The notes under the pieces were generated by a model. That model was not told where the DNA came from, did no database searches, and saw nothing but the letters and a program-made list of their open reading frames with translations. Below are positions 41,876 to 50,481 of a DNA stretch of 64,000 nt, one piece after another. The first letter of the stretch is position 1, and the number at the start of each line of letters is the position of its first letter. Source of the DNA: Chloroflexota bacterium (lineage in GTDB: Bacteria > Chloroflexota > FW602-bin22 > JACPRP01); NCBI GenBank assembly GCA_016210495.1, contig JACQUC010000114.1, forward strand, positions 12,006-76,005, read 5' to 3'. A program made the translations under genes and the position numbers.

Positions 41876-44644
41876 CTATCTTCCTTGCCAGTTGACCCGC
41901 ACGTCAGGCACATAGCCTTTGTACGTGCGGTTGACTGGCCCGGTGGTCGGCGTCGCCGTCGGTGTAGCCGTCGGCGTGACCGTGGGCGTCGGCGTAGCAG
42001 TGGCTGTGGCTGTGGCAGTCGGGGTTGGCGTGTTTGTCGGCGTGGGCGTCGAGGTCGACGCCGGCGCAGCAATGCTGGTGCGGGCGTCGCCGTCACCACC
42101 CATCGGTGTTTGGACGTTGCCGGCTCTATCTCTGGCGCTGGATCGGAAGTAGTAGGTATGGCCAGGCGCCACGGTCACGGGGCTCGTCGGGCCAAACGTC
42201 GCGGTTAGAGCGGTGGTGTAGGATACCCAGGTCGTCCAGGCTCCGGACGGACCATCCCTGTACTGGACGTCGAAACTGGCCAGACCGGACCCCACATCAC
42301 TGCCCGTCCAGGACACCACAAAAGAGGTCTGCGACTGAGTGTTGGGCAAGGCACTCACAGATGAGCTCGGGGGTGTCGCATCATAGTTGTAGCGAGTGGT
42401 GATCGGACCTCCGGGTGCTTCCGATGGTGCCAAATCGATCAAGCGCAATCCCTGCGTGCTGTCGGCTACGTAGGCGACATTGCCCTCAACCCATACCCCC
42501 ACAGCTCTGGTGGTCGGCAAGGATGCAATGTGAGTGGGGGCTGTGGGATCCGACACGTCCAGAATGCGCAAACCCTGCCACTGACTCGCCAGATAGGCTC
42601 GCTTCCCTGTGACGTAGACCCCGTACACATAACCCGACACACGCCTGAAGCCAACGATGCTTGGAGATGTCGGGTTCGATACGTCGACGATCTGCAGAAC
42701 GCCCTGCCCGGTGAAGTCGGCCCAGTCTGCAACATATGCGTACGAGCCGGATAGCTGGACGGACAGCGCGTTCCCAGGCGTGTCTACGACCCCGGAGAGA
42801 GTCGGGTTCGTGGGGTCTGATACGTCGACGATGCGCAGACCCGCAGAACCGGCGGCCACGTAGGCGTATTTCCCGGAGACGACGACCGACTGGGCTTCGC
42901 CCGGAATGGCGACACCGCCCGCCAGACTCGGCGAGGCCTGATTGGTCACGTTGAGGACCGTTAGGCCTGATGTGTCACCCGCGACGTAGGCATACTTGCC
43001 TGAGACGAAGATGCCGAGCGCGTCGGTGATCCCATTGTAGGTACTGGCGATGACCGGAGCGGTTGGGGTCGAAACGCTCACTATCTGCACTCCACCGGTG
43101 CCGTCGGCGACATAGGCAAAGCCACCGTCTAGATACACGCCGTTCGCACTTCCAGGGGTGTCGTGCGTGGCTAGCAGGACTGGCGTACCTGGATTGGCGA
43201 CGCCAATGATCTGCAGTCCGGCGCTACCATCGGCGACAAAGGCGTTGGTTCCTTTGACAAACACGTTTTGCGAAAACCCATTGGTATCAAAGGACCCCAG
43301 CATACTCGGCGTCGAGCCCGGCGAAGCCAGCGAAATGATCTGGACACCGTTCACGCCATCGCCCACGTAGGCGTAGTTACCGGCAATGAACAGTTCTTTG
43401 GCGTCACCAGTATTGTAGTAGCGCGATGATCTTGGGTTAGTGGGATCGGAGACGTCGATAACTTGCAGACCCTTCCATTGATCGGCCACATAGGCGTAGT
43501 TGCCGGCTATCTGGACATTGTACGCGAAGCCAGGCGTGTCGTAGCTCCCCACTAGAAAAGGTGCTGTTGGATCGGATACGTCCACGATCTCGAGCCCATC
43601 CGTGTGGTCCGCCACGTAGGCAAGGTTTCCCGATACCGCCACGCCGACGGCATAGCCTGACGTATTGTAAGTGCCGACGATGGTTGGGCTACTCGGGTTG
43701 GAAATGTCGACGATCTGCAAGCCCAACTGTCCTGCTGTGAGATAAGCATAGCGACCCTGGACATAGATGCCCCAGCTCTCTGCCCCAGAGGTAGTTGTCC
43801 ATCCAACCCTCGTGGGGGCGGCTGGGTTGGAAACGTCGATGATCTGCAAGTTGGACCATCCATCGGCCACATAGGCATACTGGCCGCGAACGAATACCCT
43901 TTGGGCGACGCCAGGGGTATCGTAGCCTCCCACAGCAAACGGACTGCCCGGGTTGGAAACGTCTAGAATTCGCAGGCCCATCCAATCGTCGGCCACATAC
44001 GCGTAGCGACCAGCTACGAAAATGCCGCGAGGCACGCCGGGCGTGCGGTATGATCCAACCTGGGTTGGGCTGGCAGGATTGGACACGTCCACTATCTTTA
44101 CACCGCCGGAGCCATCCGCCACATAGGCAACGCCGCTGGCGACAAAGACGCCTCGTGTCAGACCCGCGCTGGGGAAGTTCCCAACTACGTAAGGCCAATT
44201 ATCGAAGAACTTGAACCGCCCTGTAGTGGCGTCGATGGCGACCTTACCGTTGTCGACCCTAACGTTTGGCCAGCCGGCGGCATCCGTGAGATCAGTGCCC
44301 ACTGGGGTTTTGGGCCCACCACGTCCGGTATAGCCTGCCGATGCAACGTCGACACCATCGTCCCAAATCGTCATACCATCCAGCGTACCGTACAAAGCCG
44401 ACACGGCGCTATTGTCGATCAAAGACTCATTCTGCCTGGTCAGCACGACGTCGGAGTTGTCGGATTTGAACTTGAACGTCGTAGGGTCAGCGTCCGGCCC
44501 GGTCCCGGCCGGGGCGCTGGGTATGCTACTTGGGTATGCAGCCCCTAGCGGCTGCAACGCCAGCATCAGCCCGACAAAAAGCACCGCCACGAAGACCAAG
44601 ATCAACCTGCGCACTGTTGCTCTCGGCAAGCCAATGTTCGCCAT
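41876..44644 (-). CDS. large secreted LVIVD-repeat surface protein with Pro/Thr tail and YVP motif
   Basis: 922 residues; signal peptide (LILVFVAVLFVGLMLALQPL); strong AGGAGG site before the ATG. Residues about 160-750 hold 14 tandem repeats of about 42 residues, e.g. GIFVAGRYAYVADDWMGLRI and LDVSNPGSPFAVGGYDTPG, which match the LVIVD repeat that folds into beta-propeller blades; 14 could make two seven-bladed propellers. Then come a fibronectin/Ig-like domain (SFVVSWTGSDVGSGLASFDV, YYFRSSARDRAGNVQTP), a Thr/Pro-rich linker and the tail RTYKGYVPDVRVNWQGR. Probable cell-surface or sheath protein for adhesion or polysaccharide binding. Ligand unknown. Confidence 0.88.
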   Translation of the reverse strand: MANIGLPRATVRRLILVFVAVLFVGLMLALQPLGAAYPSSIPSAPAGTGPDADPTTFKFKSDNSDVVLTRQNESLIDNSAVSALYGTLDGMTIWDDGVDVASAGYTGRGGPKTPVGTDLTDAAGWPNVRVDNGKVAIDATTGRFKFFDNWPYVVGNFPSAGLTRGVFVASGVAYVADGSGGVKIVDVSNPASPTQVGSYRTPGVPRGIFVAGRYAYVADDWMGLRILDVSNPGSPFAVGGYDTPGVAQRVFVRGQYAYVADGWSNLQIIDVSNPAAPTRVGWTTTSGAESWGIYVQGRYAYLTAGQLGLQIVDISNPSSPTIVGTYNTSGYAVGVAVSGNLAYVADHTDGLEIVDVSDPTAPFLVGSYDTPGFAYNVQIAGNYAYVADQWKGLQVIDVSDPTNPRSSRYYNTGDAKELFIAGNYAYVGDGVNGVQIISLASPGSTPSMLGSFDTNGFSQNVFVKGTNAFVADGSAGLQIIGVANPGTPVLLATHDTPGSANGVYLDGGFAYVADGTGGVQIVSVSTPTAPVIASTYNGITDALGIFVSGKYAYVAGDTSGLTVLNVTNQASPSLAGGVAIPGEAQSVVVSGKYAYVAAGSAGLRIVDVSDPTNPTLSGVVDTPGNALSVQLSGSYAYVADWADFTGQGVLQIVDVSNPTSPSIVGFRRVSGYVYGVYVTGKRAYLASQWQGLRILDVSDPTAPTHIASLPTTRAVGVWVEGNVAYVADSTQGLRLIDLAPSEAPGGPITTRYNYDATPPSSSVSALPNTQSQTSFVVSWTGSDVGSGLASFDVQYRDGPSGAWTTWVSYTTALTATFGPTSPVTVAPGHTYYFRSSARDRAGNVQTPMGGDGDARTSIAAPASTSTPTPTNTPTPTATATATATPTPTVTPTATPTATPTTGPVNRTYKGYVPDVRVNWQGR
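41939..42060 (-). repeat. Pro/Thr minisatellite in the LVIVD-repeat gene
   Basis: Hexamer-like GTCGGCGTN units (reverse strand: Thr-Pro/Ala-Thr codons) form the linker before the C-terminal YVP tail. The forward strand gives a spurious Val/Gly frame. Confidence 0.75.
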
Positions 44645-44769
44645 CTGTCGTTAACCTCCTGGCCAATAGTGGGTGAGTGGACAATTGCGGCCTTTTAATG
44701 TTCGGAGGTAATCTAACAAACGAATCTTACAGGCGGATGCACGGCCCACGAGAAGCTGCTAACATATTT

Positions 44770-46242
44770 TTAATCTTGACTATGGGAGATCCGGTAGACA
44801 CGTATGTCACGGAACTGGGCTACCAGCCTGTATCTGTCCTGATTGTCTTCCTCAATCTTCAGGTTGCTGGAGAGCGGGTCAGGTCCGGTGTCGTGTCTTA
44901 CAATGACGTAGGCGACGCCGAGGGCGTCGAGGTCCGCGGGAGTCAGTGGGCCCCGCTTGGAAACACTCTCGAGGCCGAGCGCCTGCGCTCTCGTCGAGAC
45001 GACGAGGTTGAAGGGACCCAGCACGCGCTCGCCAGGCCTCACATTCTGGTCCACCCATTGCGCCAACGCGGCCGGGCTCTCATCACGGCGCTCCAAAACG
45101 TAGTAGTATCCAAACAACGACGTCAGGCTGAACAGCGTGTGCACCAGCAACAGGACACAGGCGAGGCGCGGTCCCCAGTCAGTCAGCGCGCCCCGCGGCG
45201 GTGCATCTCTCAGGACGAGAAAAACAAGAAGCCATGTGAGGGGAATCAGGGGGACGTAGTATCGCTGAGGAGAGTATCCCTGGACGGTCATCACTGCCGC
45301 ACCGACCACAACCCAGAGTCCAACGAACGACGCGGCATTCGTCAGCCAGCGCCGGATCAAGGCCAAAATCGACGCGCACAGCAATGCCAGCAGCAGAACA
45401 GGAGAGCGAGTAAGAAAATAGATGGCCGTATCGCGAAGCGAGCCCTCGGAGCCCAACATACCCATCGCCCGGCCCATCGTCCGCGTGGTGAACTCCCAGC
45501 GCCAGACACTCCCAAAATTGTCCCAGTCGGCAAGGGCGATCACGCCGAACACCGATCCGGCAAGCAGCACACCGGCCGAAAGCCACAAACCATCGAGCAA
45601 GGCCCCCCTCCATCCCCTCTTCCACAAGCTGTAGAGTGTGATCGGCGCCACTGCATAGAGGGACAGAAGCTTGGTCAGGGCAGCCAGACCGATCAGCAGC
45701 GCCAGGCCTGGCCTGCGCCATCGCCCGGTCCCGACCGCCTGGCAAGCGAGACCGACAAGTAGGAGACCCTGCAAGCTCTCCAGCAGGACTGACCTGCTGG
45801 TGATTATCGACGGTCCGTCCACGGCGAGGGCAAGGGCGGCAAGGGCGCCTGCCGTAGGCGAGCCAAGTCGCCTGCCCAGCAGACCAACGCCGATGGCGGT
45901 CAGAACACCGGCGAAAGCGTTGAGGATCCGCGCCTGAACTATTCCGGGTCCAAGTACCCAGAACTCCAGTGTCAGCAGTCCCGTAAAGAGCGGACTCAGG
46001 TAGTGATGATAATAGGAGCCCAACGTCCAGCGCGAGAACAGCACGAAGTCTCGCGGCGGCATAGCCCAGAGTCCCTCGTCCGAATGCCACGGTGGCACGC
46101 TAGCTATGTCGACAAGGCGCACGGCCAGTCCCATCGCCACGCTGGTGCAGAGCGCCACTGCAAAAAGGGAAACGACCGGCCTCGGCAAGGCAATTCCCCA
46201 TTTTGGCACGGCCTGAAGGTGGCCACGTGCTGCGCTCTGCAT
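44770..46242 (-). CDS. GT39-type (dolichyl/polyprenyl-phosphate-mannose-dependent) membrane glycosyltransferase
   Basis: 490 residues, about ten membrane helices, with the family's acidic first-loop motif WHSDEGLWAMPP, followed by YYHHYLSPLFTGLLTLEFWV and the helix-rich AGALAALALAVDGPSIITSR. The C-terminal 110 residues form a soluble domain (LAQWVDQNVRPGERVLGPFN). GT-C enzymes of this group use polyprenyl-phosphate sugars outside the membrane to glycosylate proteins or lipids. It is encoded 9 bases after the Gfo/Idh oxidoreductase gene on the same strand and is likely co-transcribed. The Thr-rich secreted proteins nearby are possible acceptors, by inference only. Confidence 0.85.
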   Translation of the reverse strand: MQSAARGHLQAVPKWGIALPRPVVSLFAVALCTSVAMGLAVRLVDIASVPPWHSDEGLWAMPPRDFVLFSRWTLGSYYHHYLSPLFTGLLTLEFWVLGPGIVQARILNAFAGVLTAIGVGLLGRRLGSPTAGALAALALAVDGPSIITSRSVLLESLQGLLLVGLACQAVGTGRWRRPGLALLIGLAALTKLLSLYAVAPITLYSLWKRGWRGALLDGLWLSAGVLLAGSVFGVIALADWDNFGSVWRWEFTTRTMGRAMGMLGSEGSLRDTAIYFLTRSPVLLLALLCASILALIRRWLTNAASFVGLWVVVGAAVMTVQGYSPQRYYVPLIPLTWLLVFLVLRDAPPRGALTDWGPRLACVLLLVHTLFSLTSLFGYYYVLERRDESPAALAQWVDQNVRPGERVLGPFNLVVSTRAQALGLESVSKRGPLTPADLDALGVAYVIVRHDTGPDPLSSNLKIEEDNQDRYRLVAQFRDIRVYRISHSQD

Positions 46243-46251
46243 TGCGCGGCC

Positions 46252-47337
46252 TCACAATTCTATGCGCTCTGCCAGGCCGCCGTTGAGGAGGGACTTCTGC
46301 GCCATTTCCAACGTCTTCACTACCCTGAGGCCAGCGTAGCCATCGGATCTTGGGCGTTGGCCGGTGCGAACGCTTTCGAGAAAATGGCAGCACTCAATTT
46401 TCAACGGCTCAGTGAAGGGGACGTGCGGCACCGTGATATCCCCATAGCGATAACTAAGGTGAAAGTCGCCAAATGTATCGGTGTGAGGAAGAACCGTGAC
46501 GCCCTTGTCGTAAATCCGGATCTTTTCCAGCGACTCCACATCGTCGTACACAACCATCTTCTTGCTCCCCACCACGGTGGTTCTGCGCATCTTGCAGGGG
46601 TCGAGCCAACTGACGTGCACGTGGGCAAGAACCGACTTCGGGAAATTCAGCGTCAGGTAGGCTACATCGTGGATGCCGGGCTGCACGAACGAGCTGCCGC
46701 GAGCGCTAACGCTCACCGGCTCCATTCCAAGCACGTACAGAAGAATAGAGATGTCATGGGGTGCCAAGTCCCACAAAACGTTGATATCCTTTTGAAAGAT
46801 TCCCAGGTTGAGTCTACTTGTGTTCACGTAATAGACATCGCCGATCTCTGCGCTTTGAACAAGGGCCTTGAGCGTCTCGACTGCCGGGTTGTACTCGAAG
46901 GTGTGCCCCACCATCAGGACGCTGGAGTATCTCTCGGCGAGATCTATGAGTTCTTCTGCCTGCTTGCTGGTCGTGCAGAGGGGTTTCTCCACCAGCACGT
47001 GCTTTCTCCGTTGAAGCGCCGATTTGGCCAAATCGAAGTGAGTTGAGGCGCCGGTGGAGACGACAACCGCGTCGACGGAGGAATCGAGAATGTCTCCATA
47101 TTCGCGCGTGACCTCGACGGCTGGATAAAGCTTCTTGATGTGGGTAAGGCGGTCTTCGCGCAGGTCGGCTACTATCTCCACGGACGACCCGGGTATCTCG
47201 AAGAAGTTCCGGATCAGATTCGGTCCCCAGTAGCCACATCCCACCACGCCCACACGAACGACCTCCGTCTCGTCCGTGATCGGCTGCACCTCAAGCAGAG
47301 TGAGTGAGCTAGGCTGATTGCGCATAGGTGAGTTCAC
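46252..47337 (-). CDS. Gfo/Idh/MocA-family sugar oxidoreductase
   Basis: About 361 residues. The frame is open to 47376; GTG at 47337 has GGGGGA at 9 bases and is preferred. N-domain: VRVGVVGCGYWGPNLIRNFF (GxGxxG), VVVSTGASTHFDLAKSALQR, HVLVEKPLCTTSKQAEELID with the EKP motif, and MVGHTFEYNPAVETLK. The C-domain has INVLWDLAPHDISILLYVLG with the family's His. WGPNL..NF is typical of the WlbA/WbpB-like enzymes that oxidise UDP-HexNAc(A) at C3 for amino-sugar synthesis, and also of relatives acting on other nucleotide sugars. No aminotransferase partner is encoded nearby. Confidence 0.87.
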   Translation of the reverse strand: MNSPMRNQPSSLTLLEVQPITDETEVVRVGVVGCGYWGPNLIRNFFEIPGSSVEIVADLREDRLTHIKKLYPAVEVTREYGDILDSSVDAVVVSTGASTHFDLAKSALQRRKHVLVEKPLCTTSKQAEELIDLAERYSSVLMVGHTFEYNPAVETLKALVQSAEIGDVYYVNTSRLNLGIFQKDINVLWDLAPHDISILLYVLGMEPVSVSARGSSFVQPGIHDVAYLTLNFPKSVLAHVHVSWLDPCKMRRTTVVGSKKMVVYDDVESLEKIRIYDKGVTVLPHTDTFGDFHLSYRYGDITVPHVPFTEPLKIECCHFLESVRTGQRPRSDGYAGLRVVKTLEMAQKSLLNGGLAERIEL

Positions 47338-47379
47338 GTCCACATTTCCCCCGGACTGGCGCGCTTGCCCTACCACAAT

Positions 47380-48186
47380 TCACGCAGCACCGTTTTGCGA
47401 AAATACGGCGGGCACCGTCAGCGCCAGAATCTTAAGATCCAACAGAATCGAACGCTCGGCGACGTACTGGATGTCGAGCTCGACCATTCTCTCGAATGAA
47501 ACCCTGCTTCTTCCCTTGACCTGCCAGAGACCGGTAATACCTGGCCTAGCATCTAGTCGCTGCAAATGCCACGGCTTGTACATCTCGACTTCATACGCCA
47601 GCGCAGGCCGCGGTCCGACGAGACTCATTTCGCCTTTCAACACATTGAACAGTTGCGGTAGCTCGTCCAGGCTGGTCTTTCTCAGTAGCCTGCCGACGCG
47701 CGTAACCCGGTCGTCGTCGACCAGCTTGAAGACCGGCGCACCGTCTTCGTCCCCGGCAATGGCCGAACTTGCGCCACCTTTGATGAAGTCCTCGACGAAT
47801 TGTCGGTGCGCCACATCGTCGCTGTCGTGCCGCATCGAACGGAACTTGTACATCGTGAACGTGCATCCGTTCCAAGATTCAATCGGCTCTTGCGAAATGT
47901 CTTTCGGCCCGCTTCCGGATTTCGTGACGAAGCTTCCGCCGGCTGCCCCCTGTCGCCCGCGTATTCTCGTCTGCCGGAATATGATTGGCCCGGGCGAATC
48001 GAGCGCTATGCAAATCGCAATCAGAGCCATCGTGGGCACCAAAAACGGCAAAAGCATCAGGCATATCGTGACGTCGAGAACACTTTTGATGAATGGGTAG
48101 TACCAGGCCGATCTTCCTGCGTCCTTGGCCTGGGCGTGAATGCGCTGCTCAACCGATGGCGTGTGCGTCGACAAAACATACCTCAA
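47380..48186 (-). CDS. initiating sugar-phosphate transferase (WcaJ/WbaP/PglC family)
   Basis: 268 residues. A re-entrant/membrane helix near 30-52 (FIKSVLDVTICLMLLPFLVP) is followed by the catalytic domain: SPGPIIFRQTRIRG, TMYKFRSMRHDSDD (Asp-Asp-like pair downstream), LRKTSLDELPQLFNVLKGEM, SLVGPRP, and RPGITGLWQVKGRS. These are all signatures of bacterial sugar transferases that start glycan assembly by moving hexose-1-phosphate to undecaprenyl phosphate. It lacks the multi-helix N-domain of WbaP and resembles the monotopic type with an internal loop insertion (about 80-150). It is the only initiating enzyme seen in the window. Confidence 0.92.
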   Translation of the reverse strand: MRYVLSTHTPSVEQRIHAQAKDAGRSAWYYPFIKSVLDVTICLMLLPFLVPTMALIAICIALDSPGPIIFRQTRIRGRQGAAGGSFVTKSGSGPKDISQEPIESWNGCTFTMYKFRSMRHDSDDVAHRQFVEDFIKGGASSAIAGDEDGAPVFKLVDDDRVTRVGRLLRKTSLDELPQLFNVLKGEMSLVGPRPALAYEVEMYKPWHLQRLDARPGITGLWQVKGRSRVSFERMVELDIQYVAERSILLDLKILALTVPAVFSQNGAA

Positions 48187-48357
48187 GACCCGTGTGATTC
48201 CGCCTCGTTCCGGCCAACGCAGTTACCTGCGCTTCTTTCGCCAATCCCAACGCTAACGATATCTTAGTCAGCGGTTCTAAAAATCGCCTGAAAGCCTTTG
48301 ACGAGCGATTGACAGTTTTGTTAGTAGCCGCAAGCAGCACGACCTTTAATATTCTTT

Positions 48358-48450
48358 AGAGATTGTCTCAAATCGTAGGGGCGAGGTCTCCTCGCCCTGG
48401 GCCGGGGCGGGCCGGCTCGCTTTGAGCCAAATCACGCTCTTGAGACGATT
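48358..48450. repeat. GTAGGGGC-family element with GTCTCAA ends
   Basis: Left end GATTGTCTCAAATCG (48361-48375) and right TTGAGACGATT (48440-48450) are inverted repeats. The core GTAGGGGCGAGG-nn-CCTCGCCC and a GGGGCGGGCC tract lie between. Its right edge sits 3 bases from the stop codon of the next reverse-strand gene. Confidence 0.7.
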
Positions 48451-48452
48451 TC

Positions 48453-49136
48453 CTATTCCCGCTGGACCTGAGCATCCTTACGCAATATCAGACATGTTGC
48501 CTGAAAATTGTTGAGCAGCCACGGTAGCAGCCGCGCCGTCTGAGACCATTCGTGCGGCTTGTATAGCGGCACAAACGTGCGAAGCAACATCCTGATCAAT
48601 TTCAATCTCGATATGTAGTCGGCGTACGTGCCACACCTGACCACCTCCCCACGATAGATGCTCGTGCCCGGGAACATGCTGGCCAATTCGTTTATGTCGG
48701 GTCGAAACAGCGTGTCGACAGGATCCGGGTGGAACGGGAATCTGAAAGGGCAGGAAATGAAAAGGTAGCCTCCGACGCACACGATCGACGTCAGAGTACG
48801 GCAGACCTCTTCCCTGTTGCCAACGTGCTCCAGCAAATTAGAGCAAAACACCGATTTGAACTGCATTTCTGACAGCTTCTCCAGGAAGCCGTGGTCAGTC
48901 AAATCGCCAACAATGTCCACACCCTGCGCATCGGCCAGATCGACGTGCCTAACTGGCAACCGTTTCTCTCTCGCAGGCCTGAAAATCCAGTCGTCTATCC
49001 ACGGCTGGATTCTTCGCCTGTAATCCTCTGACGCACTGCCGACATTGCACATCGGAAAGATCGCGACAGGATCCATGCACCGCACCTCGCGACCAAACCA
49101 CTTCGCTTCGGCAATAAGCACCCGGACCTCCCGCAA
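48453..49136 (-). CDS. methyltransferase-like protein
   Basis: 227 residues. FKSVFCSNLLEHVGNREEVC and VCVGGYLFISCPFRFPFHPD match motifs IV-V of class I methyltransferases of the glycan-locus type. The region before them (RHVDLADAQGVDIVGDLTDH) replaces motif I/II, and no G-x-G-x-G loop is evident, so SAM binding may be altered or absent. The C-terminus (LLPWLLNNFQATCLILRKDA) is typical of such proteins. It lies on the reverse strand between the initiating transferase and a GT4 gene, with repeat elements on both sides. Confidence 0.72.
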   Translation of the reverse strand: MREVRVLIAEAKWFGREVRCMDPVAIFPMCNVGSASEDYRRRIQPWIDDWIFRPAREKRLPVRHVDLADAQGVDIVGDLTDHGFLEKLSEMQFKSVFCSNLLEHVGNREEVCRTLTSIVCVGGYLFISCPFRFPFHPDPVDTLFRPDINELASMFPGTSIYRGEVVRCGTYADYISRLKLIRMLLRTFVPLYKPHEWSQTARLLPWLLNNFQATCLILRKDAQVQRE

Positions 49137-49139
49137 TAT

Positions 49140-49253
49140 GTGTCATTCTGAGCCGCAGCGGAGCGGTCCGAAGGACTCCGGACTCCTCCGGAGAGGCGAA
49201 GAATCCGCCTGAGGCGGACCCTTCGTCCTTCGTGGAAGGACTCAGGGTGACAG
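49140..49253. repeat. short inverted-repeat element, CTGTCAnnCTGAG family, copy 2
   Basis: Left end GTGTCATTCTGAG (49140-49152) and right end CTCAGGGTGACAG (49241-49253) are inverted repeats. The inside contains CCGAAGGACTCCGG and CCTTCGTCCTTCG-type palindromes. It is the same family as 2442-2523. Confidence 0.7.
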
Positions 49254-49278
49254 TTATCATACCAACGTTGACAGACTG

Positions 49279-50481
49279 CTAACCATCCGCTGCCAGTCGA
49301 TCCATAACCGACACATACGTTACGGCGACATTCGCCCAGTTGAAAGTGTCGTTGAACCTGTCGGCGCTCGCAGACAACGATCTGGCCAACTCAGGACGAA
49401 GGCAAAGCTCTAGAATGCATCTCGCCAGGTCTTGGTCATCCCCCGATTGGAAGAATCTCACCATAGTATCGTCGAAGTAGGTCTCGATGGCTCTGGTTCT
49501 GGAAGTTATGACCGGCGTGCCCACGGCAACATACTCCAAGAGTTTGTTAGGAAGGATCTCGTCCACAAAGCTGTCGCGACGATGGGGAACCACCCCGATA
49601 TCGGCGTTGGCAATGGCCTCCCACACGGGTCCAGGGCCCACAGATTTCTTGCTAAACACGACAACTCCCTCCAGCCCAAGGTCTCGCACAAGCGATTCGA
49701 GATCCTTTAACTGCTCGCCCTCGCCGAGAACGGTCAAAGTGCAACCGGGCAGCCTGTCCATCGCGGAGCCGATCGCACGTATGGCAACGTCTACCCCATA
49801 TCTTCTTATCAAGGAGCCGTGATAGACAATCGATGGTCCGTGTTCTCTCAGGTCGCCGTTGCGCCGCACCCTTGTGGAGCCTCGCGGGAAAAGTCTCTCG
49901 TCGGCGACGTTCATCACGACCGTGCATTTGCGCCGATCGACAGATCGATCCGCTAACTTATCCCTCCACAGATCAGTTACCGTCACCACGTGATCCGCAA
50001 AGCTACAGGACAGCTTCTCCTGCGCCCGGAGCAAGCGGGGAACAGGCGCATCGAGGTCGCCACCGTGCTGCGCCGCGTACAGCTCCGGCATCAAATCGTG
50101 CACGTCGAGCACAACTCTGGCCCCGGTCAGCTTGGGTACCAGGGCCGTGAACACCAGACAGTCAGGCATATTGTTGGCCTGGACGATGCGGTACCTCCGG
50201 CGTAGGTGTAGCAGCGTCACTTGCGCCAAAGCGAGGAAGAAGAAGCCCGCATACTGGAGCACGTATCGCGAGAAACCACCCCGGCGATGCTCCAACGGCA
50301 ACCGATGCAGGTTTGCGCCGTCGACCGTTTCTCTTCTCGGTTCGCCGGTCTTTCTCAAACAGACGACATCGACTTGGTACCCGTTGTCGATCAAGGCCAC
50401 GACTTCTTTGCGAACCCTGGGGTCTGACGGATAGTAGCCGTATCGAACGACGCACACCCTTTTGTTTGATGCCACCTGCAC
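49279..50481 (-). CDS. family 4 glycosyltransferase
   Basis: 400 residues. N-domain: RVCVVRYGYYPSDPRVRKEV, IVQANNMPDCLVFTALVPKL, VVLDVHDLMPELYAAQHGG and VVTVTDLWRDKL. C-domain: IVYHGSLIRRYGVDVAIRAI, LTVLGEGEQLKDLESLV, IGVVPHRRDSFVDEILPNKL and LEYVAVGTPVITSRT, the WsaF/ExpC-like variant of the GT4 donor site (E..PNKLLEY). The N-terminus matches family starts well, so the 91-base overlap with the upstream membrane-protein frame is more likely due to an unusual end of that gene than a wrong start here. Confidence 0.9.
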   Translation of the reverse strand: MQVASNKRVCVVRYGYYPSDPRVRKEVVALIDNGYQVDVVCLRKTGEPRRETVDGANLHRLPLEHRRGGFSRYVLQYAGFFFLALAQVTLLHLRRRYRIVQANNMPDCLVFTALVPKLTGARVVLDVHDLMPELYAAQHGGDLDAPVPRLLRAQEKLSCSFADHVVTVTDLWRDKLADRSVDRRKCTVVMNVADERLFPRGSTRVRRNGDLREHGPSIVYHGSLIRRYGVDVAIRAIGSAMDRLPGCTLTVLGEGEQLKDLESLVRDLGLEGVVVFSKKSVGPGPVWEAIANADIGVVPHRRDSFVDEILPNKLLEYVAVGTPVITSRTRAIETYFDDTMVRFFQSGDDQDLARCILELCLRPELARSLSASADRFNDTFNWANVAVTYVSVMDRLAADG

